A stretch of DNA of 64,000 nucleotides, from NCBI GenBank assembly GCA_963816745.1, contig CAWFLQ010000006.1:620001-684000 (forward strand), given 5' to 3'. Position 1 is the stretch's first letter. Each line of letters starts with the position of its first letter. Both the position numbers and the translations under genes were made by a program. Below, one piece after another: positions 18,500 to 28,275 of this stretch. Under the pieces are notes generated by a model. That model worked only from the letters and a program-made list of their open reading frames with translations. It ran no database searches and was not told the origin of the DNA. This DNA is from VAZQ01 sp963816745. Lineage in GTDB: Bacteria > Pseudomonadota > Alphaproteobacteria > Rhizobiales > Xanthobacteraceae.

Positions 18500-20068
18500 A
18501 TGAACGACCCCGCGTCCCAGAAGGCAGCGTCTCAAGAGGCGTCGCAAGAGCCGGTCTTCGCCCTGCTCGCCGATCCGGCGACCCACGGAGGAGCCGCAGT
18601 CCAGCGCATCGACACCCACGCGGCCTCGGTGTTTCTCGCCGGCGACCGCGCGTTCAAGGTCAAGCGCGCGGTGCGCTTTCCATTCCTGGACTACTCGACC
18701 CTCGACAAGCGCAAGCAGGCCTGCGAGGCCGAGCTCGAGGTCAACCGGGCGTTCGCGCCGGACATCTATCTACGCGTGGTGCCGATCACGCGCGCGGCCG
18801 ACGGGCGGCTCGGGCTCGACGGCGACGGCACGCCAGTCGGAATGGGCGGTCGAGATGCGCCGCTTCGACGAGACGGCGACGCTCGACCATCTGGCCGATG
18901 CGGGCCGGATCGACAGTGCGCTCGCCGATGCGCTCGGCCGCGCCGTGGCGGCGGCGCATGCCGGCGCGCCCGCGGTCGAGGCCAAACCGTGGATCCAGGC
19001 ACTCGCCGATTATGTCGAGCAGAACCACGCCGAGCTCCGGCAGCGGCCGGAACTTTTTCCGGCAGCCGACGTGGACTGCGCTCGACGCATGCGAGCCGCG
19101 CGGCCCACGGGCGCATCCGAGGCCTTCTCGTCGAGCGCGGACGGCGCGGGCTCATTCGTCGTGGACACGGCGACCTTCACCTCGGCAACATCGTGCTCAT
19201 CGACCAGCGCCCGGTACTGTTCGACGCTATCGAGTTCGACCCATTGGTGGCATCGGGCGACGTGCTCTACGATCTCGCCTTCCTGCTCATGGACCTCGCC
19301 GAGCGCGGACTGAAAGACGCCGCCAATATCGTGTTCAACCGCTACCTCGCCGAGACCGCCCGCCCCGAGGACCTCGACGCGCTCGCCGCCCTCCCGCTGT
19401 TCCTCTCGGTCCGTGCCGCCATCCGCGCCAAGGTGACGGCGGCGAAACTCGAGCATGCGCAGGCCGACGGCAGAGCTGCCATCGACGCAAGCGCGCGCAA
19501 ATATTTCGATTTTGCACGCCGGCTCATTGCGCCGGCCGCGCCCAGGCTGATCGCGGTCGGCGGGCTTTCCGGGACCGGCAAATCGGTGCTCGCCCGCGCC
19601 CTGGCGCCCGACATCGCGCCGGCGCCCGGCGCCGTCCTGCTGCGCACCGACGTCGAGCGCAAGACGCTCTTCGGCAAGGACGAGCACGACAAGCTGCCGC
19701 CGAATGCCTATTCGGCTGACGTGACTGCGCGCGTCTACGCCGCCGTGGCCGACAAGGCGCGCCGCGCGGTCGCCGCCGGACATTCTGCCGTTGTGGACGC
19801 GGTGTTCGCCAAGCCGCCGGAGCGCGCCGCCGTCGAGCAATGCGCGCAGGCGCTCGGCGTGGCCTTCCATGGGTTGTTCCTCGACGCCGATCTCGCCACG
19901 CGCCTCGAACGGGTCGGCGCGCGCAGCCGCGATGCCTCCGACGCCGACGCCGCCGTGGCCCTCACCCAGGAAAGCTACGACCTCGGCGCGCTCGACTGGA
20001 CGCGTGTCGATGCGTCGGGCACGCCGGACGAGACGCTTGCGCGGGCAAAGGCAGTGATAGCTCGATGA
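18500..20068 (+). pseudogene. Bifunctional aminoglycoside phosphotransferase-like/AAA ATPase protein, three single-base insertions
   Basis: The protein joins an APH-like kinase domain with a P-loop AAA_33 domain, a known fusion in Proteobacteria of about 520 residues. The N-terminus has AASVFLAGDRAFKVKRAVRFPFLDYSTLDKR, and the catalytic loop is RRGHGDLHLGNIVL with FDAIEFDP. The C-terminal half has the Walker A GGLSGTGKSVLA and DVERKTLFG. Extra bases at 18839-18840 (GG for G), near 19073-19074 and near 19089-19090 break the frame. Removing them restores VEWAVEMRRFDETATLDHLA and ADVTALDAASRAAHGRIRGL. The substrate is not known. All three breaks are insertions with conserved sequence on either side, so a sequence error is likely. 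Confidence 0.88.
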
Positions 20069-20119
20069 GAATGGCAGGCATGCGCGGCAACGCCGCCAGT
20101 CCACGCTAGACTGCCCGCT

Positions 20120-21278
20120 ATGCCTTTTGATCCCCGCAAGCTCGCCATCGCAACCGCCGGCTTCAGCACCTTCGTCACCCTCTACTCACCGCAGGCTCTG
20201 CTGCCGGCCTTGTCGCGCGAGTTCGGCGTCGGGGCGGCGCAGATCAGCGCCATCATGACCGCGAGCACGTTCGCCATCGCCTTGACCGCGCCGTTCACCG
20301 GCGCCATCGCCGACGTGCTCGGCCGCAAGCGGGTGATCGCGGCCGCGATGCTGGCGGTGGTCCTGCCGATGGCCGGCGCGGCACTCGCCACGGACGTGCA
20401 GACGCTGATGATCTGGCGGTTCCTGCAGGGCCTGCTGCTGCCGCCGATCTTCGCCGTGACGGTCGCCTATATCGGTGACGAATGGCCGCCGGCGGAGATC
20501 GCGGGGGTCGCCGGCGTCTATATCGCAGGCTCGAGCCTCGGCGGATTCTGCCGGCCGCTTCGTCCCCGGCGTGCTCGACGATCTCGTGGGCTGGCGGGCG
20601 GCCTTCCTCGCGCTCGCCGGGCTGTCGTTCCTCGGAGCGATCCTGGTGGCGCTGCTGCTGCCGCGGGAGAAGAACTTCGTCCGTTCGGACGGCATAGGCG
20701 CCTCGGCGCGGCAGATGCTGCGGCATCTCAAGGACCCGCAGCTCCTTGCCACCTACGCGATCGGCTTCGGCACGCTGTTCAATTTCATCGCCGTGTTCAC
20801 CTATGTGAGCTTCCACCTCGCCGCGCCGCCTTACAACTTTTCCTCCACGCTGCTGGGCGCGATTTTCGTGACCTACCTCGTCGGCACCGTGATCTCGCCG
20901 ATGACGGGCTGGATGATGTCGGGGCTCGGACGCCGGCGCCTCATCCTCGTCGTCATCGCGGCCTGGGCGCTGGGTGCCGTGCTGATGCTGTGGGCGCCGC
21001 TCGCGGCGATCATCGCGGGGCTCGTCCTGTGCGCCGCCTGCGGCATGCTCTGCCAGACGATCTCGACCGGCTACGTCACCACCATCGCCAAGGAAGGCCG
21101 TTCCTCGGCGGTCGGGCTCTACGTCACCTCGTTCTATGTCGGCGGCAGCATGGGCGCCTTGCTGCCCGGCCTCGCCTGGAATTCCGGCGGCTGGCCGGCC
21201 TGCGTTGCGATGGTGGTTGCCATGCTCGCCGCCATGGCGTTGATTGCGGCCCTCGCCTATCGCGGCGCGACGGCCTAG
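20120..21278 (+). CDS. Major facilitator superfamily transporter, one frameshift
   Basis: MFS permease of about 385 residues with twelve predicted helices. It starts MPFDPRKLAIATAGFSTFVTLYSPQALLPALSREFGVG, and the loop 2-3 motif is GAIADVLGRKRVI. One extra C at 20551-20552 breaks the frame inside helix 5 (SSLGGF then GRFVPGVLDDLVGWRAAF); past it the frame runs to a TAG at 21276-21278. The layout resembles the inner-membrane YnfM-like branch. It lies 52 bases after the kinase-like gene and 40 before an RraA-like gene, so it may carry the substrate of the surrounding pathway. Confidence 0.9.
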
Positions 21279-21317
21279 TCTCGCCCGCCGCGACACCGCA
21301 TCAAAAGGGGGAAGCGA

Positions 21318-22004
21318 ATGACGGCGCCGACCAAGAGCCAGCTCGAATTTCTGCAATCGATCGACACGCCCACGGTGTGCAACCTGGTGGAGATCGTCGC
21401 GCCCGAGCGCCGCGGCCACGGCTACACCGTCAAGCACCTGCATTGCCCATTCCCCGACCTGCCGCCGATCGTGGGCTTCGCCAAGACCGTGACGTTCAAG
21501 GCCAAGGACAAGGTGCCGCTCGGCGAGGCCGGCTACATGCAGAAGCGGCTCGACTACCTCGACTATGTCGCGAGCGCGCCGCAGCCGGCCATCATGGTGA
21601 TGCAGGACCTCGACGGCGAATACGCGGGCTACGGCGCGTTCTGGGGCGAGGTGCAGTCGAACGTGCACAAGGCGCTGGGCGCGCTCGGCGTCGTCACCGA
21701 CGGCTCGATCCGCGACATCCCGATGATCGCGCCGGGCTTCCAGATGCTGGCGGGCTCGATCGTGCCGTCCCACGCCTATGTCCACGTGGTCGACTACGGC
21801 ATCGACGTGAACGTCCACGGCATGGCGACGAAGAGCGGCGACCTCATCCACGCCGACCGCCACGGCGCCATCGTGGTGCCGGTGGACAAGATCGACGCCA
21901 TGAAGGCCGCGAACGAGGGGCTCTCCGCGCGCGAAGCCAAGATCATCGCCGCGGCGAAGGCCGGCGGCGGGGTCGCGGCGATCAAGGCCGCGATGAAGGG
22001 GTAG
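21318..22004 (+). CDS. RraA-like/4-hydroxy-4-methyl-2-oxoglutarate aldolase family protein
   Basis: A 228-residue protein of the RraA-like fold. Conserved parts include DTPTVCNLVEI, the active-site loop YGAFWGEVQSNVHKALGALGVVTDGSIRDIP and GDLIHADRHGAIVVPVDKID. Family members are class II pyruvate aldolases or oxaloacetate decarboxylases; the RNase E regulator RraA shares the fold but lacks catalysis. The TDGSIRD and HADRHG motifs support an aldolase-type active site here. AAGGGGGAAGC precedes the start, and the next gene begins seven bases after the stop, so the two are co-translated. Confidence 0.9.
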   Translation: MTAPTKSQLEFLQSIDTPTVCNLVEIVAPERRGHGYTVKHLHCPFPDLPPIVGFAKTVTFKAKDKVPLGEAGYMQKRLDYLDYVASAPQPAIMVMQDLDGEYAGYGAFWGEVQSNVHKALGALGVVTDGSIRDIPMIAPGFQMLAGSIVPSHAYVHVVDYGIDVNVHGMATKSGDLIHADRHGAIVVPVDKIDAMKAANEGLSAREAKIIAAAKAGGGVAAIKAAMKG

Positions 22005-22011
22005 CGCCGCG

Positions 22012-23160
22012 ATGATTGCTCGCGGCACGCGGCAAAAAGATCGGCGCGAGACCAATCCGGCCTTCAGCACGCGCCGGCTCAAGCTCGGGACGTTCCAGAC
22101 CAACCTCGACAGCGGCTGCGTGATGTCGGACCTCGACGGGAGGCTCGACATCACCTGGTCCAACACCGTCGCACTCGCCAGGCTGGCCGAGGAGATGGAG
22201 TTCGAGGCGATCGTGCCGGTCGCGCGCTGGCAGGGCTTCGGCGGCGCGACCAACCCGCAAGGCCCCGGCTTCGAAGCCTATACCTGGGCCGCCGGCATCG
22301 CCGCCGCGACCCGCACACCCGGGGTGTTCGCGACCTCGCACATTTCGCTCAATCACCCCATCGTCGCCGCCAAGCAGTCCACGGTGATCGATCATATTTC
22401 CGGCGGCCGCTACGCGCTCAACGTCGTGACCGGCTGGAACCAGCCGGAGATCGACATGTTCGGCACCGCCATGATGGGACACGCCGACCGCTACGCCTGC
22501 GCCGAGGAGTGGCTCGCCATCGTCAAGCGACTGTGGACCGAGGACGACGCGTTCGACCACGAAGGCAGGTTCTTCAAGATCGCCAAAGGCTACCTGCAGC
22601 CCAAGCCGATCCAGAGCCCCTACCCCGCGATCATGAATGCCGGCGCGTCCGAGCGCGGCCGTCACTTCGCGGCCAAGCATTGCGACCTGGTCTACACCGT
22701 CATCCGCGCCGGCAGCCTCGACGAATGCCGCGCGCATGTGCAGGCCTATCATCGGCTTGCGCGCGAGGACTACGGCCGCGAGGTGCGGGTCTGGACGCTC
22801 GCCAACATCGTGCAGGGCGAGACCGAGCAGGAGGCGCGCGATTTCTATCGCTATTACGTGCACGAGAAGGGCGACTGGGGCGCCGCCCAGAACATGATCG
22901 ACACGTTTTCGCTGGAGATCAACGCCCGGAATATCCCGCCGGAACGCCTGAAGACCTTTCAGGAGGCGTTCATTGCGGGATGGGGCGGGTTTCCGCTGAT
23001 CGGCACCAAGGAACAGATCGTCGACGGCTTGCAGGCGCTGTCACGCGCCGGCCTCGACGGCGTCCTGCTCGCCTGGCCGCGCTTCGAGCAGGGCATGCGC
23101 GAGTTCCGCGACGTGACCTATCCGCTGGTCAAGCAGGCAGGACTGCGGGATTTCGGCTGA
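22012..23160 (+). CDS. LLM-class flavin-dependent monooxygenase
   Basis: Luciferase-like FMN-dependent monooxygenase of 382 residues. The TIM-barrel motifs are LKLGTFQTNLDSGCVMSDL, FEAIVPVARWQGFGGATNPQG, ATSHISLNHPIVAAKQSTVIDHISGGRYALNVVTGWNQPEIDMFG and GRFFKIAKGYLQPKPIQSPYP. The last two are shared with RutA/SfnG-type enzymes that cleave C-S or ring C-N bonds using FMNH2. A reductase partner is not visible nearby. It forms an operon with the RraA-like gene just upstream. The substrate is unknown; sulfone, alkanesulfonate or pyrimidine-like compounds are all possible. Confidence 0.93.
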   Translation: MIARGTRQKDRRETNPAFSTRRLKLGTFQTNLDSGCVMSDLDGRLDITWSNTVALARLAEEMEFEAIVPVARWQGFGGATNPQGPGFEAYTWAAGIAAATRTPGVFATSHISLNHPIVAAKQSTVIDHISGGRYALNVVTGWNQPEIDMFGTAMMGHADRYACAEEWLAIVKRLWTEDDAFDHEGRFFKIAKGYLQPKPIQSPYPAIMNAGASERGRHFAAKHCDLVYTVIRAGSLDECRAHVQAYHRLAREDYGREVRVWTLANIVQGETEQEARDFYRYYVHEKGDWGAAQNMIDTFSLEINARNIPPERLKTFQEAFIAGWGGFPLIGTKEQIVDGLQALSRAGLDGVLLAWPRFEQGMREFRDVTYPLVKQAGLRDFG

Positions 23161-23191
23161 GCACGCTTCACTTGGCTGTACGATCGCGCCG

Positions 23192-23491
23192 CTACGGGAG
23201 GCGCTTCAACAACCGCGGAAGATCACGTGCACCATGTACGATCCGCAGAACAATCACCTTGGGGAGCGTTACACGAAGAATTACGATATAATGCCCGATC
23301 GGAATTGTGCGAATATCAGATCCAAATTCCGGGCGCGGCCGCGCGCCTTCTGGAAGGCGCTCCAACAATCCGATCCGGCGAAGAACATTCGCCCGAAAGC
23401 GCTGAGCCGCACCTGGATTGTCGGCAGCGATGCGGGCGTTGATCTGATCGAGGTCGCGCCACGCTCGATGACGGAAGACAACTTCCGCCAT
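23192..23491 (-). CDS. RelE/ParE family toxin
   Basis: A 99-residue toxin of the ParE/RelE fold: VFRHRAWRDLDQINARIAADNPGAAQRFRANVLRRIGLLERLPEGARPRPEF, then the core strands DIRTIPIGHYIVILRV and the C-terminal VIVLRIVHGARDLPRLLKRL. ParE-type toxins target DNA gyrase. The start ATG at 23491 directly follows the antitoxin stop with one base between, the standard antitoxin-first layout. A longer in-frame start would overlap the antitoxin and lacks family similarity. Confidence 0.9.
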   Translation of the reverse strand: MAEVVFRHRAWRDLDQINARIAADNPGAAQRFRANVLRRIGLLERLPEGARPRPEFGSDIRTIPIGHYIVILRVTLPKVIVLRIVHGARDLPRLLKRLP

Positions 23492-23492
23492 G

Positions 23493-23750
23493 TTAGCGTT
23501 GCGACGAGGGAGCCTTGGCAGAGAGTCTACGCGCGACTTCCTCGAATGGAATTTCACCACCTTCGGCGTCGGATTCCGCTATCATCCGTCGGACCGCATC
23601 CGCGTCGATATCGTCCCAGTTCATGGCGACATCTTCGAGCAACATCAGTCCCGCAGTCACCGCACTTTCAGCATCGGGATAGCGGCCTTCCGCCACTTGC
23701 CGCTCGACGAGCTCCGCCACCTCATCCTTGAGGGTAATCGTGATTGCCAT
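23493..23750 (-). CDS. ParD-like antitoxin
   Basis: An 85-residue antitoxin with an N-terminal ribbon-helix-helix-like segment, ITITLKDEVAELVERQVAEGRYPDAESAVTAGLMLLED, and an acidic C-terminal toxin-binding part (DDIDADAVRRMIAESDAEGGEIPFEEVARRL). Such proteins bind their own promoter and neutralise the ParE partner encoded immediately downstream. The segment between this pair and the NTF2-like gene (23751-23955) has no other gene. Confidence 0.88.
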   Translation of the reverse strand: MAITITLKDEVAELVERQVAEGRYPDAESAVTAGLMLLEDVAMNWDDIDADAVRRMIAESDAEGGEIPFEEVARRLSAKAPSSQR

Positions 23751-23955
23751 CAGTCAGCCTCGGTCGCGCATCAGCGTGTGATTCCGGCGCGATACTACAC
23801 CGGCAGAGAACCGAATCCTACCAGCCGCCGCACCTATTAGGCCAGCGTGGGCTCAGCACCGCGCGCAATGCAGCACAGCGTCGCCGCAGGGAACCTTATC
23901 TCTGCCGGCTCATTCGTTATCTGCCCGGAGGACCAACAACAACAAGGGGTCGGAA

Positions 23956-24438
23956 ATGAGCGCACACGAAGAGGCAGTTCTTTGGCACGCACTCTATCAG
24001 CTCGAAGCGAGATACTGGCACGAGGTCGATTGCAACGGTGGCCGCAATGCCCACGAATTCTATCTGCCGGATGGCGTGATGGTGGTCGGCCATAATTGCT
24101 TTTCAGGACGCGAGAAAATCCGCGAATTCTACGGATGGCGTGAGCGCCAGGCGGTAACCGCGATCAGCAGCGTGAAGACCACACGCCATCTGATCAATAA
24201 CCTGTTCGTCGAAACCAGCAATGACCGCACCGCCAAGGTGCTGGGCATCGTCAGCTTCTATGGCGCGCCTGCCCGTGCGCCGGCGCCGCAGTGCAAACCG
24301 CCCATGCTGATCGCGGACCTCATCAATGAATGCGTGCTGGACGAGCACGGCCAGTGGCACTTCAAATCGCACACGCTGGCGCCCGTGTTCATGAGTCACG
24401 AGGCCCCGCCGTCGATGGCGATCGATACGCGCCGGTAA
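23956..24438 (+). CDS. SnoaL/NTF2-like protein
   Basis: A 160-residue protein with the NTF2-like cone fold pattern: LEARYWHEVDCNGGRNAHEFYLPDGVMVVG, then GREKIREFYGWRERQ, TTRHLINNLFVE and the C-terminal strands LIADLINECVLDEHGQWHFKSHTLAPVF. This matches SnoaL-like domains (SnoaL_4 style), which include polyketide cyclases, hydroxysteroid isomerases and ring-hydroxylating dioxygenase beta-like proteins. No catalytic residue can be assigned. It converges with the DUF4424 gene, four bases apart. Confidence 0.78.
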   Translation: MSAHEEAVLWHALYQLEARYWHEVDCNGGRNAHEFYLPDGVMVVGHNCFSGREKIREFYGWRERQAVTAISSVKTTRHLINNLFVETSNDRTAKVLGIVSFYGAPARAPAPQCKPPMLIADLINECVLDEHGQWHFKSHTLAPVFMSHEAPPSMAIDTRR

Positions 24439-24442
24439 TATT

Positions 24443-25465
24443 CTACTGCGGCAATTTCTTCAGGATCAGGATCGAGAGATTGCCGTCCGGGGTGTAGTCG
24501 GTCCTCTTCATCTCGAACCGGGTGTCGCCGATCTTCTTCACGTCCTCGCCGCAGAAGCTCACGAGACTGTCGGTCGCGCCCTTGTCGATCACCAGGCGGA
24601 AATCCCTGATCGGTCCGGACCAGTTGGCGCCGGTCTTGAGGATGTAGTCGATGCGCTCCTCGGAAAACGGCCCGCCAAACTTGCTGTTGGCGGCCTTGCG
24701 CGCACGCTCGATCGCGGCGAGGAATGCGCTGTCGAAGCAGTACTTGTCCTTGTACTCGTCGTACCAGGGCTCCTTGTCCGCACCGGGAGAGCCGAGCGAC
24801 GTCTGCACCGTGCCGCCGATGCTCGGCTTGTAGCGGTGCTCGATCGCGGTCTCGGCCTTGGCCGGAAAGGTCTGTTCCCAATAGTAGGTGGTCTGCAGGG
24901 TCCAGCGTGCCGCGAGATGTTTCGCCATGCCGCGGCCGGCATCGTATTCCTCGATCTCGGCCAGCCCGATGCGCAGGAGCTCGTCCCATTTCTCGGCCGG
25001 CAGGCGGTCGAGCGCCTCGTTGGTGCTGGCGAGATGCGGCGCCAGCGGAATGCCGAGTGTCCGCAGCAGTTGCGTGCGGTCAAGCCCGGCGGCGATGACG
25101 CGCTGCTCGACCTGCGTGATGACCGGCTTGCCGTTCACGACTGTCGTAAAGGCGAGGAAGTTGGCGGGATCGTCGGTCGGCACAGCGATGGGGTCGTCTG
25201 GACCTTCGACAACGATGTCGGGCATGGGAAACGCCACCAGCACGGTGACGTCCTTGTCCGCCTTGTTGAAGAAGCGGTAGCGGACGCTGACCTCCTTGGC
25301 CGAGATCGCGAGGTCCTCGGACACCATCTCCACATTGTCATTGCGCACGAAGATCAACCCGCCGGTGGAGAGCTCGGCGGTGGAATCGTTGGCCGAGGCG
25401 GAAAAGAACGCGGGAAAGAGGGCGAGCGCGGGGACGACCGCGAGCGCCAGCGCTGATGTCCGCAT
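24443..25465 (-). CDS. DUF4424 family secreted protein
   Basis: A 340-residue exported protein with signal peptide MRTSALALAVVPALALFPAFFSASAND. The mature part begins STAELSTGGLIFVRNDNVEMVSEDLAISAKEVSVRYRFFNKADKDVTVLVAFPMPDI, which is the DUF4424 signature, and later has YYWEQTFPAKAETAIEHRYKPSIGG and a C-terminal beta-rich part with paired cysteines (KYCFD, VSFCGED). Function is unknown; related proteins occur beside transpeptidases and secreted proteins. The start at 25465 is the one with a signal peptide. It follows an L,D-transpeptidase gene on the same strand. Confidence 0.87.
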   Translation of the reverse strand: MRTSALALAVVPALALFPAFFSASANDSTAELSTGGLIFVRNDNVEMVSEDLAISAKEVSVRYRFFNKADKDVTVLVAFPMPDIVVEGPDDPIAVPTDDPANFLAFTTVVNGKPVITQVEQRVIAAGLDRTQLLRTLGIPLAPHLASTNEALDRLPAEKWDELLRIGLAEIEEYDAGRGMAKHLAARWTLQTTYYWEQTFPAKAETAIEHRYKPSIGGTVQTSLGSPGADKEPWYDEYKDKYCFDSAFLAAIERARKAANSKFGGPFSEERIDYILKTGANWSGPIRDFRLVIDKGATDSLVSFCGEDVKKIGDTRFEMKRTDYTPDGNLSILILKKLPQ

Positions 25466-25493
25466 GCAAACCTCACCACTTGCTGGCGGTGTA

Positions 25494-26856
25494 TTATTGG
25501 TTGTCGAGGAACGACACCTGTTGCACATCCGACGGCCGCGTGTCGGCGGATTGTAGCACGAAGCCGGAGGCGCGCGCAGCGCTCGCGACCTGCGGCCGCG
25601 CATCGGCCACCAGCGCCGGTTTCTCGTCGTGGCCGTAGATGTCGTCGCGGAAGTGCACCACCTGGTCGCGCGTCACCCAGCCCGTGAGATAGATCCAGGC
25701 GACCGGAACCTTGTGGGCGAGACGGATGTCGGTGCGCTCGCCCTTGGCGATGCCGGCGTCGATCTGGGCGCGGCCCCAGCCGGGATTGTCAGCCAGGAGC
25801 CAGGTCGCAAGCGCGCGCGGGTCTTCGACCCGGGTACAGCCGGACGATTGGAAGCGATAGTCGGCGCTGAAGAATTCCTTGTGGTTGGTGTCGTGCATGT
25901 AGACGGAATGCGGATTTGGCATGTCGATGCGCAGCGCGCCGAGCGCGTTCCAATTGCCCGAATCCTGCCGGATGGTGAAATTGGGGGCGCGATCGGAATT
26001 CCAGTCCACGGCATGCGGATCCACCTCGTTGCCGGCGCCGTCCAGCACCCGCATGCGCATGCGTGCCGCGTAGCCCGGATCCTTGCGCATCTTCGGAATG
26101 ACATCCTTCTTCAGGATGCCGAGCGGCACCGTCCAGGTCGGGTTGAGGTTGACGGCCGTGATGTGGGTCGTCAGCGTCGGCGACGGACGCTCCGGGCCGG
26201 CCCACCTGCACCACGTAGCGGCGCACGACCTTGTCGCCCTCGACCGCCTCGGCGAAGGCGGCGGGCAGATTCACCACCACGTAGCGCTGCCCGAACGTGA
26301 AATCCATGAGCGAGAGCCGGTCGAGCGAAGCCGCGAGCTGGCGCAGCCGCTGCTTGACCGGCACGTTGAGCGCGGCGAGCGTCTTCGTCCCGACGCTGCC
26401 CGTCTGCTCGAGGCCATGGCGCGCCTGGAAATATTTCACCGCCGCCGTGACCGCCTCGTCGTAGACGTCGCCGTTCGCCTTGTCGGCGGGAAGATCCTCG
26501 GTGATGGCGAGGCGCTGACGCAGCAGCGCCACGTCGGGACCCTTCGCCCCCGGCACAAGCTTGGCGCTCGCCGGCAGCGTCGGCCACCCGCCCTGCACCT
26601 CCAGCACCGTGTAGCTCAGCATCGTCGCCGCGATGCGTTGGATGGTGCCCTCGTCGAATGTCGGGTTGGCCGAGTTGGAGACCAGAACCCTGGGCTGCGC
26701 CGGGGGCTTGGCCTTGGTGGTCGCTGGCGCCGCCCCTGGGGCGAGCCCTTGTCCAATCCCTTGGGCGAGAACCGGACCGGCAAGGACGGTCGCGGCAAGC
26801 AACGTCAACGGAACGAGCCGAATCGCTGTGCGCAAAGTATCCCCCTCAGACGGCAT
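25494..26856 (-). CDS. L,D-transpeptidase (YkuD) family protein, one frameshift
   Basis: Periplasmic peptidoglycan enzyme that makes 3-3 cross-links or attaches proteins. A signal peptide (LRTAIRLVPLTLLAATVLAGPVLAQG) is followed by a scaffold domain, a PG-binding repeat (LPADKANGDVYDEAVTAAVKYFQARHGLEQTGSVGTKTLAALNVP) and the YkuD domain. Its catalytic sequence has HDTNHKEFF and SSGCTRVEDP with the nucleophilic cysteine, as in YcbB-type enzymes. An extra base at 26192-26193 breaks the frame after QVGRPE; the other frame gives RPSPTLTTHITAVNLNPTWTVP. The restored protein is about 453 residues. The start at 26856 fits the signal peptide. Confidence 0.9.
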
Positions 26857-27028
26857 GTGCCGGCCGCCCCGCGGGCCCCTCAGGGTACCGCCGGAGCGCC
26901 ACAATGCCCTTAAGTTTCAAGCACCTAGGTGATTCCGCCCATCCCCGGCATGGTCTAATGTGGACCGCGCCGGATTACCCACCGCCCCCAGATTGTTCGG
27001 GAAGTGTGGCCGACTGATGGAGGAGAGG

Positions 27029-27631
27029 ATGCGAGTACCGAGCCTGCGGCGGACGGCCGGAACGGCCTCTGTCGCGGCGGCGGCGACCGTGCTGTGGGGC
27101 CGTCCCCGCCTTGAACAGGGCTCGTCGGCGCGCGACGCGAACGCTTTGGAGAGACGGAGACGTTCTGTTTCGGCCGCGTCTACGACGCCGCGCACCTGGC
27201 AAAGCATCCCCGGCAGAAGGTGGCGTCGATCCGCGTCGGACGGCTCACGCCCGGCGAGGAGCGGCTCGACAAGAGCCTCGCGCAGAAATGGCCCGAGGAC
27301 GTCAGGCTTTCCGTGTCGTTCACGCTCAAGGCGGGCGCCGACCGGCACGCGCTGAGCTACGTCTGCAGCCCGCAGGAAGCGAGCTGGGAGTGCTCGGCGG
27401 AAACCGCATCTTCCACGCGCTCGACCTGCGACGGCAACACGATGCACCTCGCGCGCGGCGCGGGTCGAAGATATCTTGTTGATCAATCGCCAGGACGGCC
27501 TGCCGATCGAGGCGGCCTGCCAGGCAAGGCCCGCGCAAGAGCCACGCGACGGCGATTTCCAACGGCGCCGGACGCGCTCGGACGACAACACCTTCCGCCT
27601 CACCCGCATGCCGATCGAGGCCTGCCGCTAA
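27029..27631 (+). pseudogene. Putative secreted protein with several frameshifts
   Basis: No family recognised. The start at 27029 (MRVPSLRRTAGTASVAAAATVLW) reads as a signal peptide. The coding frame then moves at the G-run 27096-27099, again between 27118 and 27144, and once more near 27458-27463. Following the shifts gives FGETETFCFGRVYDAAHLAKHPRQKVASIRVGRL, LSYVCSPQEASWECSAET, CDGNTMHLARGA and a tail ILLINRQDGLPIEAACQARP to a TAA at 27629-27631. All shifts behave as one-base insertions. About 200 residues with a repeated Cys pattern; perhaps a secreted protein, but similarity is too weak to name. Confidence 0.5.
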
Positions 27632-27636
27632 CCCAG

Positions 27637-28275
27637 TCATCGATCGTCCGCGCTCGGGTGCCAGCGCGGGAGGTAACCGCTGGCAAGCGCGGCCAGCATG
27701 CCGGGCGGCGTGAGCACGTCGGCCGCAATCCCGCAAGGGCGAGGTCGCCGCACGGCGTAGCCCGTAGGGGTCCACCGCAGCAGCGCGGAACCCCGCACCG
27801 CGAAGGCCTGTCCGGGCTCGTCCGTCAACGTAAGAAAGGCGCCGTCGGGCAGATCGTCGATCGCAAGCCGATGCTGCCGCTTGGCACGCCCCACGAGCCG
27901 CTCGGCATGGAGCACGCGGTCGATCTCGGGCGCGCGCGGGACGCGCGCACTTGTCGAGTGGCCGCTTCCCGCCGCATAGGCCGCGGCGAAGGCGCGGGCA
28001 TCGCCGCGCCGGCACTCGAAGCAGGGGCGGTGGCCGGCGGCGAGCGCGGTCGGCTCGTCGAGGAAGAACAACTCGGTATAGCCGGCGCCCCACACGTTGC
28101 GGTGTCGCCCCTTGAATGCGAGGCGGCAGCAGATCCAGGTGCGCGATACCCAACGCCTCGTTCCCAGCGTCCGGTCGTCGCGATGGAATCGCCCGCCGCG
28201 GTTGCCGAAGAACAGCCCGCGCGCGGGATCGGCAAAGAGATTGCCGAACGGATCGACGCGATTGGGGAGCGGCAT
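27637..28275 (-). CDS. Conserved hypothetical protein with CxxC motif
   Basis: A 212-residue protein beginning MPLPNRVDPFGNLFADPARGLFFGNRGGRFHR, with RTWICCRLAFKGRHR, TELFFLDEPTALAAGHRPCFECRRGDA and a C-terminal GIAADVLTPPGMLAALASGYLPRWHPSA. The same N-terminus and the GHRPCFECRR stretch belong to a family widespread in Rhizobiales, but no function is assigned. The CxxC pair and nearby histidines could bind zinc. Start ATG at 28275. It converges with the frameshifted secreted-protein gene. Confidence 0.78.
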   Translation of the reverse strand: MPLPNRVDPFGNLFADPARGLFFGNRGGRFHRDDRTLGTRRWVSRTWICCRLAFKGRHRNVWGAGYTELFFLDEPTALAAGHRPCFECRRGDARAFAAAYAAGSGHSTSARVPRAPEIDRVLHAERLVGRAKRQHRLAIDDLPDGAFLTLTDEPGQAFAVRGSALLRWTPTGYAVRRPRPCGIAADVLTPPGMLAALASGYLPRWHPSADDR

